Numbered from the stretch's first letter, positions 1-7,953 are shown. The stretch is 10,459 bases of DNA from an uncultured Treponema sp. (GCA_905236315.1 CAJOPO010000043.1:1-10459), one strand, 5' to 3'. The notes: generated by a model from the letters alone, not told the origin. Numbers and translations are program-made.

Positions 1-40
1 CCTTATTGTATTTCAATTACTTATTTATTATATTATCTAT

Positions 41-103
41 ATGAATGATTTTTTTGATGCTGTTATCATTGATGTGGACGGTACAATAAATGTTATATTA
101 TAA
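41..103 (+). pseudogene. Remnant of the 5' end of a HAD-family phosphatase gene
   Basis: A 20-codon frame opens with ATG at 41 and ends with TAA at 101. It reads MNDFFDAVIIDVDGTINVIL. The part FDAVIIDVDGTI matches the N-terminal strand and motif I (DxDGT) of haloacid dehalogenase-type hydrolases such as phosphoglycolate phosphatases, which commonly begin in just this way. Immediately after the motif the reading frame stops, and none of the three forward frames through position 215 continues with anything like a HAD cap or core. No Shine-Dalgarno sequence is visible upstream. The likeliest reading is a relic left when the rest of the gene was deleted or replaced. Chance resemblance cannot be excluded for so short a stretch. 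The rest of 1-215 holds no recognisable gene. Confidence 0.4.
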
Positions 104-133
104 CTGTGTGTAATATTAACACTTATAAGTTAT
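92..133. repeat. AT-rich palindrome and hairpin downstream of tmk
   Basis: A perfect palindrome GTTATA-T-TATAAC lies at 92-104. It overlaps a second possible stem: ATAACT (100-105) pairs with AGTTAT (128-133), and inside it GTGT (108-111) pairs with ACAC (119-122) around a 7-nt loop. The element lies about 80-125 nt past the tmk stop codon and could mark the 3' end of the tmk transcript. The stems are weak and lack a clear T-tract, so this is only a candidate. Such pairings are expected fairly often in sequence this AT-rich. Confidence 0.25.
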
Positions 134-215
134 ATCAAGGTTTGTTTCTTAATGAGATTATTGTTTGTATGCTAATATCGATGTTCAGTTGATTAGTGGA
201 AAGAAACGAATTATT

Positions 216-854
216 TTAATTAATTAATCCTTTAATATTATCCCAAATAGTATTTCTTATTTCATCTATAGACTTTGTAGCATCTATAACTATTATTTTC
301 ATCTCTTTTTCTTTTGCGTATTCCTCAAGTATTTTATGATATTCATCTACAGTTTTATTTAGAAAACTTTCTTTTTCATATATTTCTTTTGTTAGCCTTG
401 TCTGAATGCGTTCTAAAGCCTGCTTGGGGGATAATTCAAAATAAAACAGCAATTTAGGAAGCGGAAAACCGCTATTTAAGCGTCTTGGAATGTCGGGAGA
501 ACAATTTATGCTTTGATATGCTAAACTAGAAAATAAATATCTATCACTAACAACAACTTTACCAGATAAACATGCTTCTTTTACACCTGTTACTAGGTGA
601 TTTTCATTTTCTATAAGCAAAGAGCCATTAATGTGTTCATTTCTATCTGCTGCAAATAAGTATGCAGCTGTTTCATTTGTTACAGGCACATCGCCTTTTA
701 ACATTTGCCTCAAAAATTTACCTGTATAGAAAGATGTTGGTTCTGCTGTAAAAAGAAAATCCTTTGCAAGTTTATTAGTCTTTAATAAATCCAATTGGGT
801 TGAAGTTCCAGCTCCATCAATCCCTTCAAATACTATAAAATTTTGTAAAATCAT
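216..854 (-). CDS. tmk: Thymidylate kinase (dTMP kinase)
   Basis: This cytosolic enzyme phosphorylates dTMP to dTDP with ATP, a required step in dTTP synthesis. The 212-residue length is normal for the family. The N-terminal P-loop strand reads FIVFEGIDGAGTSTQ (residues 6-20), followed by the substrate motif AEPT near 37-40, and the DRY motif at 104-106 within VVVSDRYLFSSLAYQ. The helical LID region around 145-175 carries Arg and Glu residues. The P-loop is atypical: where the family normally has Gly-Lys-Ser/Thr, this protein has Gly-Thr-Ser (T17 for Lys). The ATG at 852-854 is the only sensible start because the P-loop begins five residues later. A weak GAAG Shine-Dalgarno lies 8 nt upstream, separated by a run of T. 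The gene is divergent from the tamB operon. Family assignment is firm; full activity with the altered P-loop is inferred from the other intact motifs. Confidence 0.92.
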   Translation of the reverse strand: MILQNFIVFEGIDGAGTSTQLDLLKTNKLAKDFLFTAEPTSFYTGKFLRQMLKGDVPVTNETAAYLFAADRNEHINGSLLIENENHLVTGVKEACLSGKVVVSDRYLFSSLAYQSINCSPDIPRRLNSGFPLPKLLFYFELSPKQALERIQTRLTKEIYEKESFLNKTVDEYHKILEEYAKEKEMKIIVIDATKSIDEIRNTIWDNIKGLIN

Positions 855-888
855 AAAAAAAACTTCAATATTTTAAGATTGTTTGTTA

Positions 889-897
889 TGATATAAT
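889..897 (+). promoter_or_regulatory. Extended -10 promoter for the tamB-bamA-ompH-mutS genes
   Basis: TGATATAAT at 889-897 is a perfect extended -10 element (TGnTATAAT). No good -35 hexamer sits 16-18 nt upstream, which is tolerated by extended -10 promoters. Predicted transcription would start near 904, giving a 5' leader of about 50 nt before the tamB ATG. It is the only strong promoter-like site seen upstream of the plus-strand genes, so it probably drives the whole cluster. The assignment assumes a sigma-70-type consensus. Confidence 0.55.
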
Positions 898-921
898 GGC
901 ATATTTTGTTTTTATATTCAA
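893..921 (-). promoter_or_regulatory. Possible tmk promoter overlapping the tamB -10 box
   Basis: On the minus strand, TTGAAT (complement of 916-921) and CATTAT (complement of 893-898) lie 17 nt apart and each matches the sigma-70 consensus at four of six positions. The -10-like box shares bases with the rightward TATAAT at 892-897, so the two divergent promoters would compete for polymerase. The match is modest and the sequence is AT-rich, so this is a tentative call. Confidence 0.25.
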
Positions 922-956
922 GGGTATTAATAAACCTGTAAAATATTAGGCTTTTT

Positions 957-3900
957 ATGAAGCGGTGGGTAAAAACTAGCATAGGCATAATCATTTTTCT
1001 CTTGATTATTACAGGAATTACAGTAGCTCTTTCTCCTGTGTACCGATGGGTAACAAATATGCTTCAAAGTTATGAAGAGTTAGCACTAAATATTCTTGAA
1101 GAAAAAACAGGTATGAGTGTTTCCTATAAATCACTTTCCCCTTCGCTCCTTACAGGTGTAAATATAAAAGGAATTGAATTCTTTGACGCAGAAAGTGGAG
1201 TGCGTATTTTAACTATTCGTAAAGTAATTATAAATTATAATTTAAAGGAACTGTTACATAGAAATTATGATAAGATTTTTTCTAAATTAACTATTGTAGA
1301 TGTTACTTTTGAATTTGACAAAGAAAAGTACAGTGGAATATTAAAAAAACTAGAAAACCTTTTAGAAAGTTCAGACACAAAAACTACAGAAATAGAAGAA
1401 AATAAAGCTGGTAAATCTATAGATGAAAAATCAAAATCAATTTTGAGTGAAGAAGCCTTATCCTCCATAGAGAATATGATATTTCTTGTACCCTTTGATG
1501 TGCAGATAAAAAATATAAAAGCGCATTATGTTGATGATATGTTTGACGCAACTGCTGCATTAAATTCCATAAATATAAATAAACAACGAAACATCAACTC
1601 CATAACTGTAAATTCATCTGGCTACGCTATTGCTGCTATAAAAGATTTGAGTAATCAGACTGCAGGTGCCGTTTTTAACATTGAAGCAAAATTGCTGCAA
1701 GGGATGTCTGGTAGCTCTGTAATACTTTCGTTAGATAAATATAATAAAGCTGATTATTCTGTTAATTCTATGGAATTACTTGCTCGCTATAGTGATAGAA
1801 ATGTTGTAGTTCGCTCTACGCAAAAAGTATACCCCTACGATTTATTTGCTTCCCTTAATTTAGACTCAGGCGATGTTCATGCTGAACTAGAAACAAAATC
1901 ATTAAATCCTCTGCAATTAGTAAAAATCCCCCCCCTACAAGCTCCCTTAAATATGTTTATAGGAACAAGATTAACGGTAGATGGAGAATTTGATTTTAAT
2001 ATTTTTACACAGAATTATCTTTGGGACGCAAACGGTTCTGTTTACTTGCCTTCTACAGTTTTGCCAGGCGGAGAAACCGTTGCCTATGATTTACGCGGTA
2101 ACAAAAATGACATTATCATACATCGCCTTAGAGCCTCAGGAAGCACTATAGGCGCAACCCTAAGCGGCGCGTTTAATATTCCTAAATTGCAGCCTTCTGG
2201 AACTCTCTTTATTGACCATGTACGGTTACCTAATGGCAATAATGTAAGTGGCGATATATATATAGACCCGTTGGATAATGGAATACAAGTCTTTATTCCA
2301 CAATTATTTTTTAATGAAGAAGCTGCTTTTACGGCATTACAGTTAGGAGTCTTCCCTGAAAATAATTTTAAGTCCATAAGTTTTGCATTTGATATGAGCG
2401 ATTATTCTCACTCAGAAACAGGCGACATTGGAAATATTAATTTAGAAGGCTCTGTTGCGCTTTCTGATAATCCAGAAATCCAAGCATACATTCTTATTGA
2501 TAGACTATTTTTAGATTCTGTGGCAAGTTCCGCTGCCTTTGTGCTAGATGATGAACTAAAACAAACCGTAACTTCCTTACTTCCTACATTAGAACCCTAT
2601 GTTATGAGTACGGAAATTTATTTTTCTACGGACTTAAAGTCTATTACATTTAATTCTCCCTCTTTAATCCTTGCTGATACTTCCGCTCCTGCACGTGTTT
2701 TAGCTCTTTCTGTAGACGGAACTGAACAAGCAGTTCATGTTAATTCCTTGCACTTATCTTATGATGGACAAGATGTTCAAGCGGTGGCAGACGCAGATAT
2801 TTCTTTAGCAGATAATCAAGTCTTGTTTACAACAGACTGCTCTGTAAACTCCATACCTTATCAATTAAATGGCATTTATTCTTTTGGAGAATGGCTTAAC
2901 ATAACGGGCAACTATGGCTTAGATGTTACGGTAAATTTTGATGATATAATACATGGAACTGCACAGTTAAGTAATTTCCCTGTAGCGTTTTCTGATTTCT
3001 TGTTTTCCATATCCCTAAATACAGCATTTTCCTATTCAGAGCAAAATGGCATAGTTGTTGATATTCCTCATTTAGAACTAGAAGAAATAAGTGGAAAAAT
3101 TTCTATTGACCCTAGAATTGCCATTTCTGGAAGAGTTGATAATGCAGGATTTGTTATTGATTCCTTATCATATACTGATATAAGTTCTCAGCTACAGGGC
3201 AGTGGATATGCTTTATGGAATATTAATGGAGGAATATTTGATTCCCTAAATTTAGACCTAGATGTTTCTAGTCAACTTTCTACAGAACGTATTCATTTAC
3301 AAGGAAATCTTACAAATCCACTAGGCGCACCTTTAGATAGCGAACACATAATGTCTGATTTTTATTTTTCAGCGCAGGCGGATATAGTTTCTTTCCCATT
3401 AGATAGATTCTTAAAAGACCAACATGCCGATGATACACTTACAGCCTCTATTTCTGCAAACGGCACTATAGAAAATCCCTACGTAACTGTGGATATTAGT
3501 TCATTTTCTATGGAATTAGCAGGCTATCCTGTTATAGCGCATGGAAATCTTGCTTTTGTAGAAGGTAATTTGACTATTCCTTCTTTTGACGCACATTGGA
3601 ATGGTGCGGATATAACTGATTTATCTGCTACCTTTGATGTAGCTAATTTTTCAGGACTTATGACTGCAAATGCAACATATAAAACAGGAGATATGTCTTT
3701 TAATTTGCCTTTGTATATTGCAATCTTTAATGATAGCACAGACGAAACAGCCTCTCTTTTACCAGAAGACTTTACTGTCATTTTAGATTCAGAAGGCCTA
3801 CAGGGCAGTATGATTCAAAAAGCCATCCCCTTGCATTTTGAACTAAATAGGTCTCCTGGCATGATATTTATTAGCTCTGATTCTTCTCTAGGACTTTCTG

Positions 3901-4595
3901 GTGCCGTTACAGATACAGGGCACATAATGTTTAGCATTGATAATTCAAAACCTTTCCATTTTACAGCAAGTGGAAATATTCAAGATTCAATAATGGATAT
4001 TTCTCTTTCTAATCTATATGTGGATATTCCTGAGTTTGCATATTTATTTAATTCAGAAATGTTTTCTATTTATAGGGGTGTATTATCAGGACAAATTAAT
4101 CTTTCAGGCTATGTTTCTGACCCAGAAATTGATGGTTCTTTGCGACTTGCAAATCTTGATTTTAATTCTCCTAGTTATATACCAGACCACATACTTGCTA
4201 ATAGCATTTCTGTTAATATGCGCGGAAACGAAATACAAGTTCCAGAAACATTTTTTATAGTAAAAGATGGTGTGCTTTCTGCTAGTGCAAATGTTACTTT
4301 AGATAGATGGTCTCCAGAAATTGTAGAAGCCTCTGTATCTAGCCGCAATACTAAGGGTATTCCGCTAGATATAAATGTTCCTTTAGTAAAAATGAAAGGT
4401 AGAACGGCTATAGATGCCTCCCTTGTTTATACTTCCAATCAACTTATGGTAACAGGTGGTATAACCTTAAGCGAAGCCGAAGTTTCTGTAGCAGAAGATT
4501 TAACCAACTTAAGTTTTTCTTCATTAACAGGAAAGTCTGGTACACAAGTATCTCCTATGGATATGCTTGTTGACATGGAACTTAATGTTGAGTAA
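957..4595 (+). CDS. tamB: TamB/DUF490-family translocation and assembly protein, N-terminal 1212 residues, ended by an in-frame TAA
   Basis: TamB-like proteins are anchored in the inner membrane and cross the periplasm as a long beta-sheet groove. They are implicated in outer-membrane protein assembly and in phospholipid transport between membranes. The product begins with a basic start and one hydrophobic segment (about residues 7-27), as expected of the inner-membrane anchor. It continues as about 1150 residues of repetitive beta-strand sequence rich in Asp, Ser, Asn and aromatic residues. A charged Ser/Lys/Glu-rich insert lies near 135-165. The start at 957 is preceded by TTAGG ending 6 nt upstream. 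The frame ends at TAA 4593-4595, but the same frame stays open to 5435 and encodes the rest of the conserved C-terminal domain, so this copy is truncated unless the stop is bypassed. A C8 tract lies at codons 324-327. bamA follows downstream. The family call rests on architecture, the downstream C-terminal sequence and the bamA neighbour. Confidence 0.85.
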   Translation: MKRWVKTSIGIIIFLLIITGITVALSPVYRWVTNMLQSYEELALNILEEKTGMSVSYKSLSPSLLTGVNIKGIEFFDAESGVRILTIRKVIINYNLKELLHRNYDKIFSKLTIVDVTFEFDKEKYSGILKKLENLLESSDTKTTEIEENKAGKSIDEKSKSILSEEALSSIENMIFLVPFDVQIKNIKAHYVDDMFDATAALNSININKQRNINSITVNSSGYAIAAIKDLSNQTAGAVFNIEAKLLQGMSGSSVILSLDKYNKADYSVNSMELLARYSDRNVVVRSTQKVYPYDLFASLNLDSGDVHAELETKSLNPLQLVKIPPLQAPLNMFIGTRLTVDGEFDFNIFTQNYLWDANGSVYLPSTVLPGGETVAYDLRGNKNDIIIHRLRASGSTIGATLSGAFNIPKLQPSGTLFIDHVRLPNGNNVSGDIYIDPLDNGIQVFIPQLFFNEEAAFTALQLGVFPENNFKSISFAFDMSDYSHSETGDIGNINLEGSVALSDNPEIQAYILIDRLFLDSVASSAAFVLDDELKQTVTSLLPTLEPYVMSTEIYFSTDLKSITFNSPSLILADTSAPARVLALSVDGTEQAVHVNSLHLSYDGQDVQAVADADISLADNQVLFTTDCSVNSIPYQLNGIYSFGEWLNITGNYGLDVTVNFDDIIHGTAQLSNFPVAFSDFLFSISLNTAFSYSEQNGIVVDIPHLELEEISGKISIDPRIAISGRVDNAGFVIDSLSYTDISSQLQGSGYALWNINGGIFDSLNLDLDVSSQLSTERIHLQGNLTNPLGAPLDSEHIMSDFYFSAQADIVSFPLDRFLKDQHADDTLTASISANGTIENPYVTVDISSFSMELAGYPVIAHGNLAFVEGNLTIPSFDAHWNGADITDLSATFDVANFSGLMTANATYKTGDMSFNLPLYIAIFNDSTDETASLLPEDFTVILDSEGLQGSMIQKAIPLHFELNRSPGMIFISSDSSLGLSGAVTDTGHIMFSIDNSKPFHFTASGNIQDSIMDISLSNLYVDIPEFAYLFNSEMFSIYRGVLSGQINLSGYVSDPEIDGSLRLANLDFNSPSYIPDHILANSISVNMRGNEIQVPETFFIVKDGVLSASANVTLDRWSPEIVEASVSSRNTKGIPLDINVPLVKMKGRTAIDASLVYTSNQLMVTGGITLSEAEVSVAEDLTNLSFSSLTGKSGTQVSPMDMLVDMELNVE
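1928..1935 (+). repeat. C8 homopolymer inside tamB
   Basis: Eight consecutive C bases span codons 324-327 (Ile-Pro-Pro-Leu). It is the longest C or G run noticed in the window and stands out in AT-rich sequence. Loss of one C would bring TAA into frame five codons after the ATC CCC CCC stretch. Gain of one C would reach TGA about 20 codons later. Either slip would end translation early. Confidence 0.75.
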
Positions 4596-4607
4596 AAAGT
4601 AAATGTT
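4593..4607 (+). other. In-frame ochre stop and short linker splitting tamB
   Basis: The codons run GAA CTT AAT GTT GAG TAA AAA GTA AAT GTT ATG ATA. The frame before and after the TAA is the same, and the peptide reads MELNVE-stop-KVNVMINPILRG, a continuous stretch of TamB-type beta-strand. A single base change would turn TAA into AAA (Lys), CAA (Gln) or GAA (Glu). The first ATG after it is 4608, with no Shine-Dalgarno at normal spacing (the nearest GAG is about 15 nt upstream). TAA also serves as the terminator of tmk, bamA and ompH here, so a reassigned UAA codon is unlikely. Confidence 0.85.
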
Positions 4608-5435
4608 ATGATAAATCCTATTCTTCGTGGTTTAATAGCCCCTCAAACACCTATCCATCTTACAATGGACACCGCTAGTGATATGTGGGCAATAGATGGC
4701 GACATTATCCTAAAAGGTGGAGAAGTATTTTATTTGGGTAGAAACTTCTATCTAAAAGAGGGTAGAGTAGTATTAAATGAAACACAAGATAACTTTGACC
4801 CACTTGTAACTGTACGTGCAGAAACTCGTACTCACGACTCCTCTGGTAGCCCTGTAACAATAACGCTTTCTGCTGCAAATCAAAAAGTATCAGAGTTCTC
4901 CCCATCATTGACTTCTAATCCTGCAAAATCAGAATCAGAAGTGCTTTCTTTATTAGGTAGTGTTCTAACAGGTGATTCTGAATCCGTAACGGATGCCTTA
5001 GTTGCAGGTGGTGATTTTATGTTCCAAAATCTTATTATCCGAAAAGCTGAAAATTCATTGCGTGATTTATTGAATTTTGATATATTATCTTTACGTATGA
5101 CCCTTATACAAAATGCGGTTAAGTATGGCTTAAATTCTAGTTCAGAAAATAGTCACGTAGCTAGTAACTATTTTGATAATACCGCTGTTTATATAGGTAA
5201 GTATTTTGGGGAAGATGTATATGCAGACGCACTTTTGCAGTGGTCGTATGACGAATCCCTAACGGATAGCTTTGGTATGGTTGCTGGAGGACTTGTATTC
5301 CAGCCTGAATTAGGTTTGGAATTTTCTGCTCCATTTGCTAATATACGCTGGCAGTTTGCTCCTGATATGGGGGCTTTGCAGAACTCATGGGTTCCTGCAA
5401 CTTCTGTTACATTATCTTGGCAGTTGCAATTTTAA
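4608..5435 (+). CDS. tamB: C-terminal part of the TamB/DUF490 protein, separated by the in-frame stop
   Basis: The frame is open from 4596 and first offers ATG at 4608, giving 275 residues. The sequence is that of the conserved TamB C-terminal domain (DUF490). It opens with INPILRGLIAPQTPIHLTM, continues through DGDIILKGGEVFYLGRNFYLKEG and a stretch around DNFDPLVTVRAETRT, and ends in alternating hydrophobic strands closing with SWQLQF, a terminal Phe resembling an outer-membrane beta-signal. In TamB this domain contacts the outer-membrane partner. As a separate protein it would have no signal peptide or membrane anchor, and no good ribosome-binding site is visible, so independent function is doubtful. 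Reinitiation 12 nt after the stop, UAA readthrough, a recent nonsense mutation or a sequencing error are the alternatives. The spacer to bamA is 22 nt. Confidence 0.75.
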   Translation: MINPILRGLIAPQTPIHLTMDTASDMWAIDGDIILKGGEVFYLGRNFYLKEGRVVLNETQDNFDPLVTVRAETRTHDSSGSPVTITLSAANQKVSEFSPSLTSNPAKSESEVLSLLGSVLTGDSESVTDALVAGGDFMFQNLIIRKAENSLRDLLNFDILSLRMTLIQNAVKYGLNSSSENSHVASNYFDNTAVYIGKYFGEDVYADALLQWSYDESLTDSFGMVAGGLVFQPELGLEFSAPFANIRWQFAPDMGALQNSWVPATSVTLSWQLQF

Positions 5436-5447
5436 AATTTTAATTTA

Positions 5448-5455
5448 AGAGGAAG
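5448..5455 (+). promoter_or_regulatory. Shine-Dalgarno of bamA
   Basis: AGAGGAAG ends 2 nt before the ATG, with its GAGG core five bases upstream of the start. It is one of the two clearest ribosome-binding sites in the window and fixes the bamA start at 5458. Confidence 0.7.
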
Positions 5456-5457
5456 TT

Positions 5458-7953
5458 ATGCAAGTTAAGCGACAATTATTCGCTCTTCTTTTTGTTTTAG
5501 GCTTTTTTTCTATTTTGGCTTCATCAAGTAATCTTTTATATGCACAGTCTGCACCTGATGGCTGGTATTATAACAAAACTATACGAGGCATAACCTTTCA
5601 GGGCCTAAAAGCGGTAAAATCTTCTGATTTGGAAGGTATTACGGGCAGTTTTGTTGGAAGAGAGTTTAATGACACAATATACGAAGATATGATAAATCGT
5701 ATATTTGCACTAAATTATTTTGAAGATATTACAGACATAAAAATGACTCCCATAGGAGGTGATTATACCTCTTGTAAAACTATAGCCATTACTCTTACAG
5801 TAAAAGAGTATCCTGTTGTTTCAAAAATTACATATAAGGGCATAGGCCAGCTTCATCTTTCTGATATAAAAAATGTAATTAAACTAAAAGAAAAAGAGGT
5901 ATACAACGATAATCAACGTCTTATGGACGAGCGTGCCATTAGAGATTTATATATAGAAAAAGGCTTTACAGACGTAAAAGTATCTTCTAAGTCAGAAGAT
6001 ACAGATTCTGGTATTGAAGTTGTTTTTACTATATCAGAAGGACGCGCTACAGTTGTACGAAGCATTGTATTCACTGGCAATAAGGCTGTTTCTGCTAGCA
6101 CCCTAAAAGGCAAAATAAGTTTAAAAGAAGTTAGACTATTTAATAAAGGCGCATTCCAAGAAGCCATGCTAGAGCAGGATGCAAAGGCCATAGAAGCATA
6201 TTACAAAGATAGGGGCTATGTAGACGCTCGTGTAATAGATAAAACTGTAGATAGTAATTATAACGAATCTAAGCAGCGCAATGAACTTACTATCACCTTT
6301 AATATACAAGAGGGTTCTAGTTATACTTTTGGTGGTGTTACATTTGAAGGTAATAATGTCTTTTCTGATGAAGAGTTACAAGCCCTTGTAAAAGTAAAAG
6401 TTGGTAAGGACTATAACGAAACTAGTTGGCAAGAAACTTTAATGGCTATTGTTACAAAGTATAGAGAAAATGGCTATCAGCGTAATGGTTTTGAGCCAGT
6501 AATGGATAAAGATAGCGATGAAAAGGTTATTTCTTATACATTGCACATTATGGAACAAGAGCGTAGCCATGTTGAAGAAATTATAATAAAAGGTAACGCA
6601 AAGACTAAAGACGAAGTTATCCTTAGAGAAGTTCCCCTAGAAAGTGGAGATGTCTATTCATACTCAAAGGTTATGAACGGTCTTAGAAATCTATATAACT
6701 TACAGTATTTCTCTCAAGTTTATCCTGAACTAGCGCAAGGTTCAGAAGAAAACCTTATGAACATAATCCTTAATGTAGAAGAACAGAGCACTACAACTGT
6801 AAACTTTGGCTTTACATTTAGCGGTGTTTCAGACCCTAGCGAGTTCCCTGTTTCTTTTTATGTGAACTTTGTTGATTCTAACCTTTTTGGAGAGGGTAAA
6901 ACGGCTTCTGCGGGCTTAACTCTTTCTACAGATAAGATTTCTGCAAATTTAGGCTATACTCAAAACTGGATTTTTGACTTACCTATAACAAATGCTTTTT
7001 CTATAGGCTATACCTATTCAAAAGAAACAGATATTCGTAACTATATAGGCTTTGACGGTGTTATGGATGATGATTCGTATTATATTCAATATGTAAAACA
7101 CGAATTTAATCTTACAGAGGCACTTTCTAGGAGATGGACTCCTGATTTTGCCATACTTACACTTACAGGTGGTATTAGTGGTAGCCTTATAAACAATATT
7201 TATGACGGAACTGTTTATATTCCAAATGATTCATCTTTAGATGATTATAACAACAACTGGGAACCTCTAAATTATGTATTTAGTTCGTTCTCTATGGATG
7301 GAAGAAATATAAATTATGACCCCTCTAGTGGTTGGTTCTTTAGCCAGAGAGTTTCTTGGTATGGTTTATTGCCTAGAGGTATATTTTCTCCCACTTGGGG
7401 CGAAACAGAATTTTATCTAAGAACTGATACAAAGGGCGAATTATACTTTACCCTTTTAGATAAACCTATTACAGAAAAATGGAATCTTAAGTTTGTTCTT
7501 ATGGCATATTCAGGACTTTCTTTCCAATTTCCTATACCAGGAACAAGCATAAAACAAGGCAATCAGCTTTATATAGACGGTATGTTCTATGGAAGAGGTT
7601 GGACTATCTATAACACAGCGGCAGGACGTGGTAAAGCCTTATGGAATAATACTGTAGAATTACGTATGCCTGTAGTGCCTGGCTTTATTGCTTTAGACGC
7701 TTTCTTTGACGCTTCTATGATAAAAAATAGTGCGTCCGAGATGTTTAGCGACTTTGGAAATCTTGATGACTGGTACTTTAGTTATGGACCTAGTTTGCGT
7801 TTTACCATACAGCAGTTCCCACTAAGGTTGCTTTTTGTTAGCCAGTTCCAAGTGGATAATGGTCAGATTGCATGGAAGACTGCAAAGAATGCTACTACAG
7901 ATTGGTTAGGTAGCTGGCATTTTGTATTGTCGTTTAATATAACTAATAAGTAA
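5458..7953 (+). CDS. bamA: BamA/Omp85 outer-membrane protein assembly factor
   Basis: BamA is the central barrel of the BAM complex and inserts beta-barrel proteins into the outer membrane. The 831-residue product starts with a signal peptide (basic MQVKRQ, hydrophobic core about 7-23, likely cleavage after LYA at 27-29). Five POTRA domains follow at roughly 41-117, 120-195, 200-286, 290-366 and 371-443, each with the alpha/beta pattern and G-N or G-L turns such as FTGNKA, FEGNNVF and IKGNAKT. The 16-strand barrel occupies about 447-831. The loop-6 motif usually written (V/I)RGF appears here as GRGW (712-715), and the family-typical GPSLRFTIQQFPLR is at 777-790. The protein ends SFNITNK, so the last aromatic residue is five residues before the C-terminus. 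Length is close to the T. pallidum BamA (Tp92, TP0326). It lies between tamB and ompH, matching their shared role. Confidence 0.95.
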   Translation: MQVKRQLFALLFVLGFFSILASSSNLLYAQSAPDGWYYNKTIRGITFQGLKAVKSSDLEGITGSFVGREFNDTIYEDMINRIFALNYFEDITDIKMTPIGGDYTSCKTIAITLTVKEYPVVSKITYKGIGQLHLSDIKNVIKLKEKEVYNDNQRLMDERAIRDLYIEKGFTDVKVSSKSEDTDSGIEVVFTISEGRATVVRSIVFTGNKAVSASTLKGKISLKEVRLFNKGAFQEAMLEQDAKAIEAYYKDRGYVDARVIDKTVDSNYNESKQRNELTITFNIQEGSSYTFGGVTFEGNNVFSDEELQALVKVKVGKDYNETSWQETLMAIVTKYRENGYQRNGFEPVMDKDSDEKVISYTLHIMEQERSHVEEIIIKGNAKTKDEVILREVPLESGDVYSYSKVMNGLRNLYNLQYFSQVYPELAQGSEENLMNIILNVEEQSTTTVNFGFTFSGVSDPSEFPVSFYVNFVDSNLFGEGKTASAGLTLSTDKISANLGYTQNWIFDLPITNAFSIGYTYSKETDIRNYIGFDGVMDDDSYYIQYVKHEFNLTEALSRRWTPDFAILTLTGGISGSLINNIYDGTVYIPNDSSLDDYNNNWEPLNYVFSSFSMDGRNINYDPSSGWFFSQRVSWYGLLPRGIFSPTWGETEFYLRTDTKGELYFTLLDKPITEKWNLKFVLMAYSGLSFQFPIPGTSIKQGNQLYIDGMFYGRGWTIYNTAAGRGKALWNNTVELRMPVVPGFIALDAFFDASMIKNSASEMFSDFGNLDDWYFSYGPSLRFTIQQFPLRLLFVSQFQVDNGQIAWKTAKNATTDWLGSWHFVLSFNITNK

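Noticed and set aside
144..207. Near-inverted repeat TTTGTTTCTT / AAGAAACGAA about 50 nt apart downstream of tmk
   Set aside because: The arms are short, imperfect and widely spaced in AT-rich DNA; no T-run follows on the tmk strand.
4018..4260. An 80-codon plus-strand frame inside tamB
   Set aside because: It overlaps tamB in another frame, has no ribosome-binding site, and its hydrophobic composition is a by-product of the AT-rich beta-strand codons of tamB.
4593..4595. UAA reassigned to an amino acid in this organism
   Set aside because: tmk, bamA and ompH all end with TAA at the expected family length, so TAA is a working stop codon here.
1265..6191. Several minus-strand open frames of 67-97 codons opposite tamB and bamA
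   Set aside because: All lie opposite well-supported genes, show no family features and no start signals, and are expected shadows of long coding regions.
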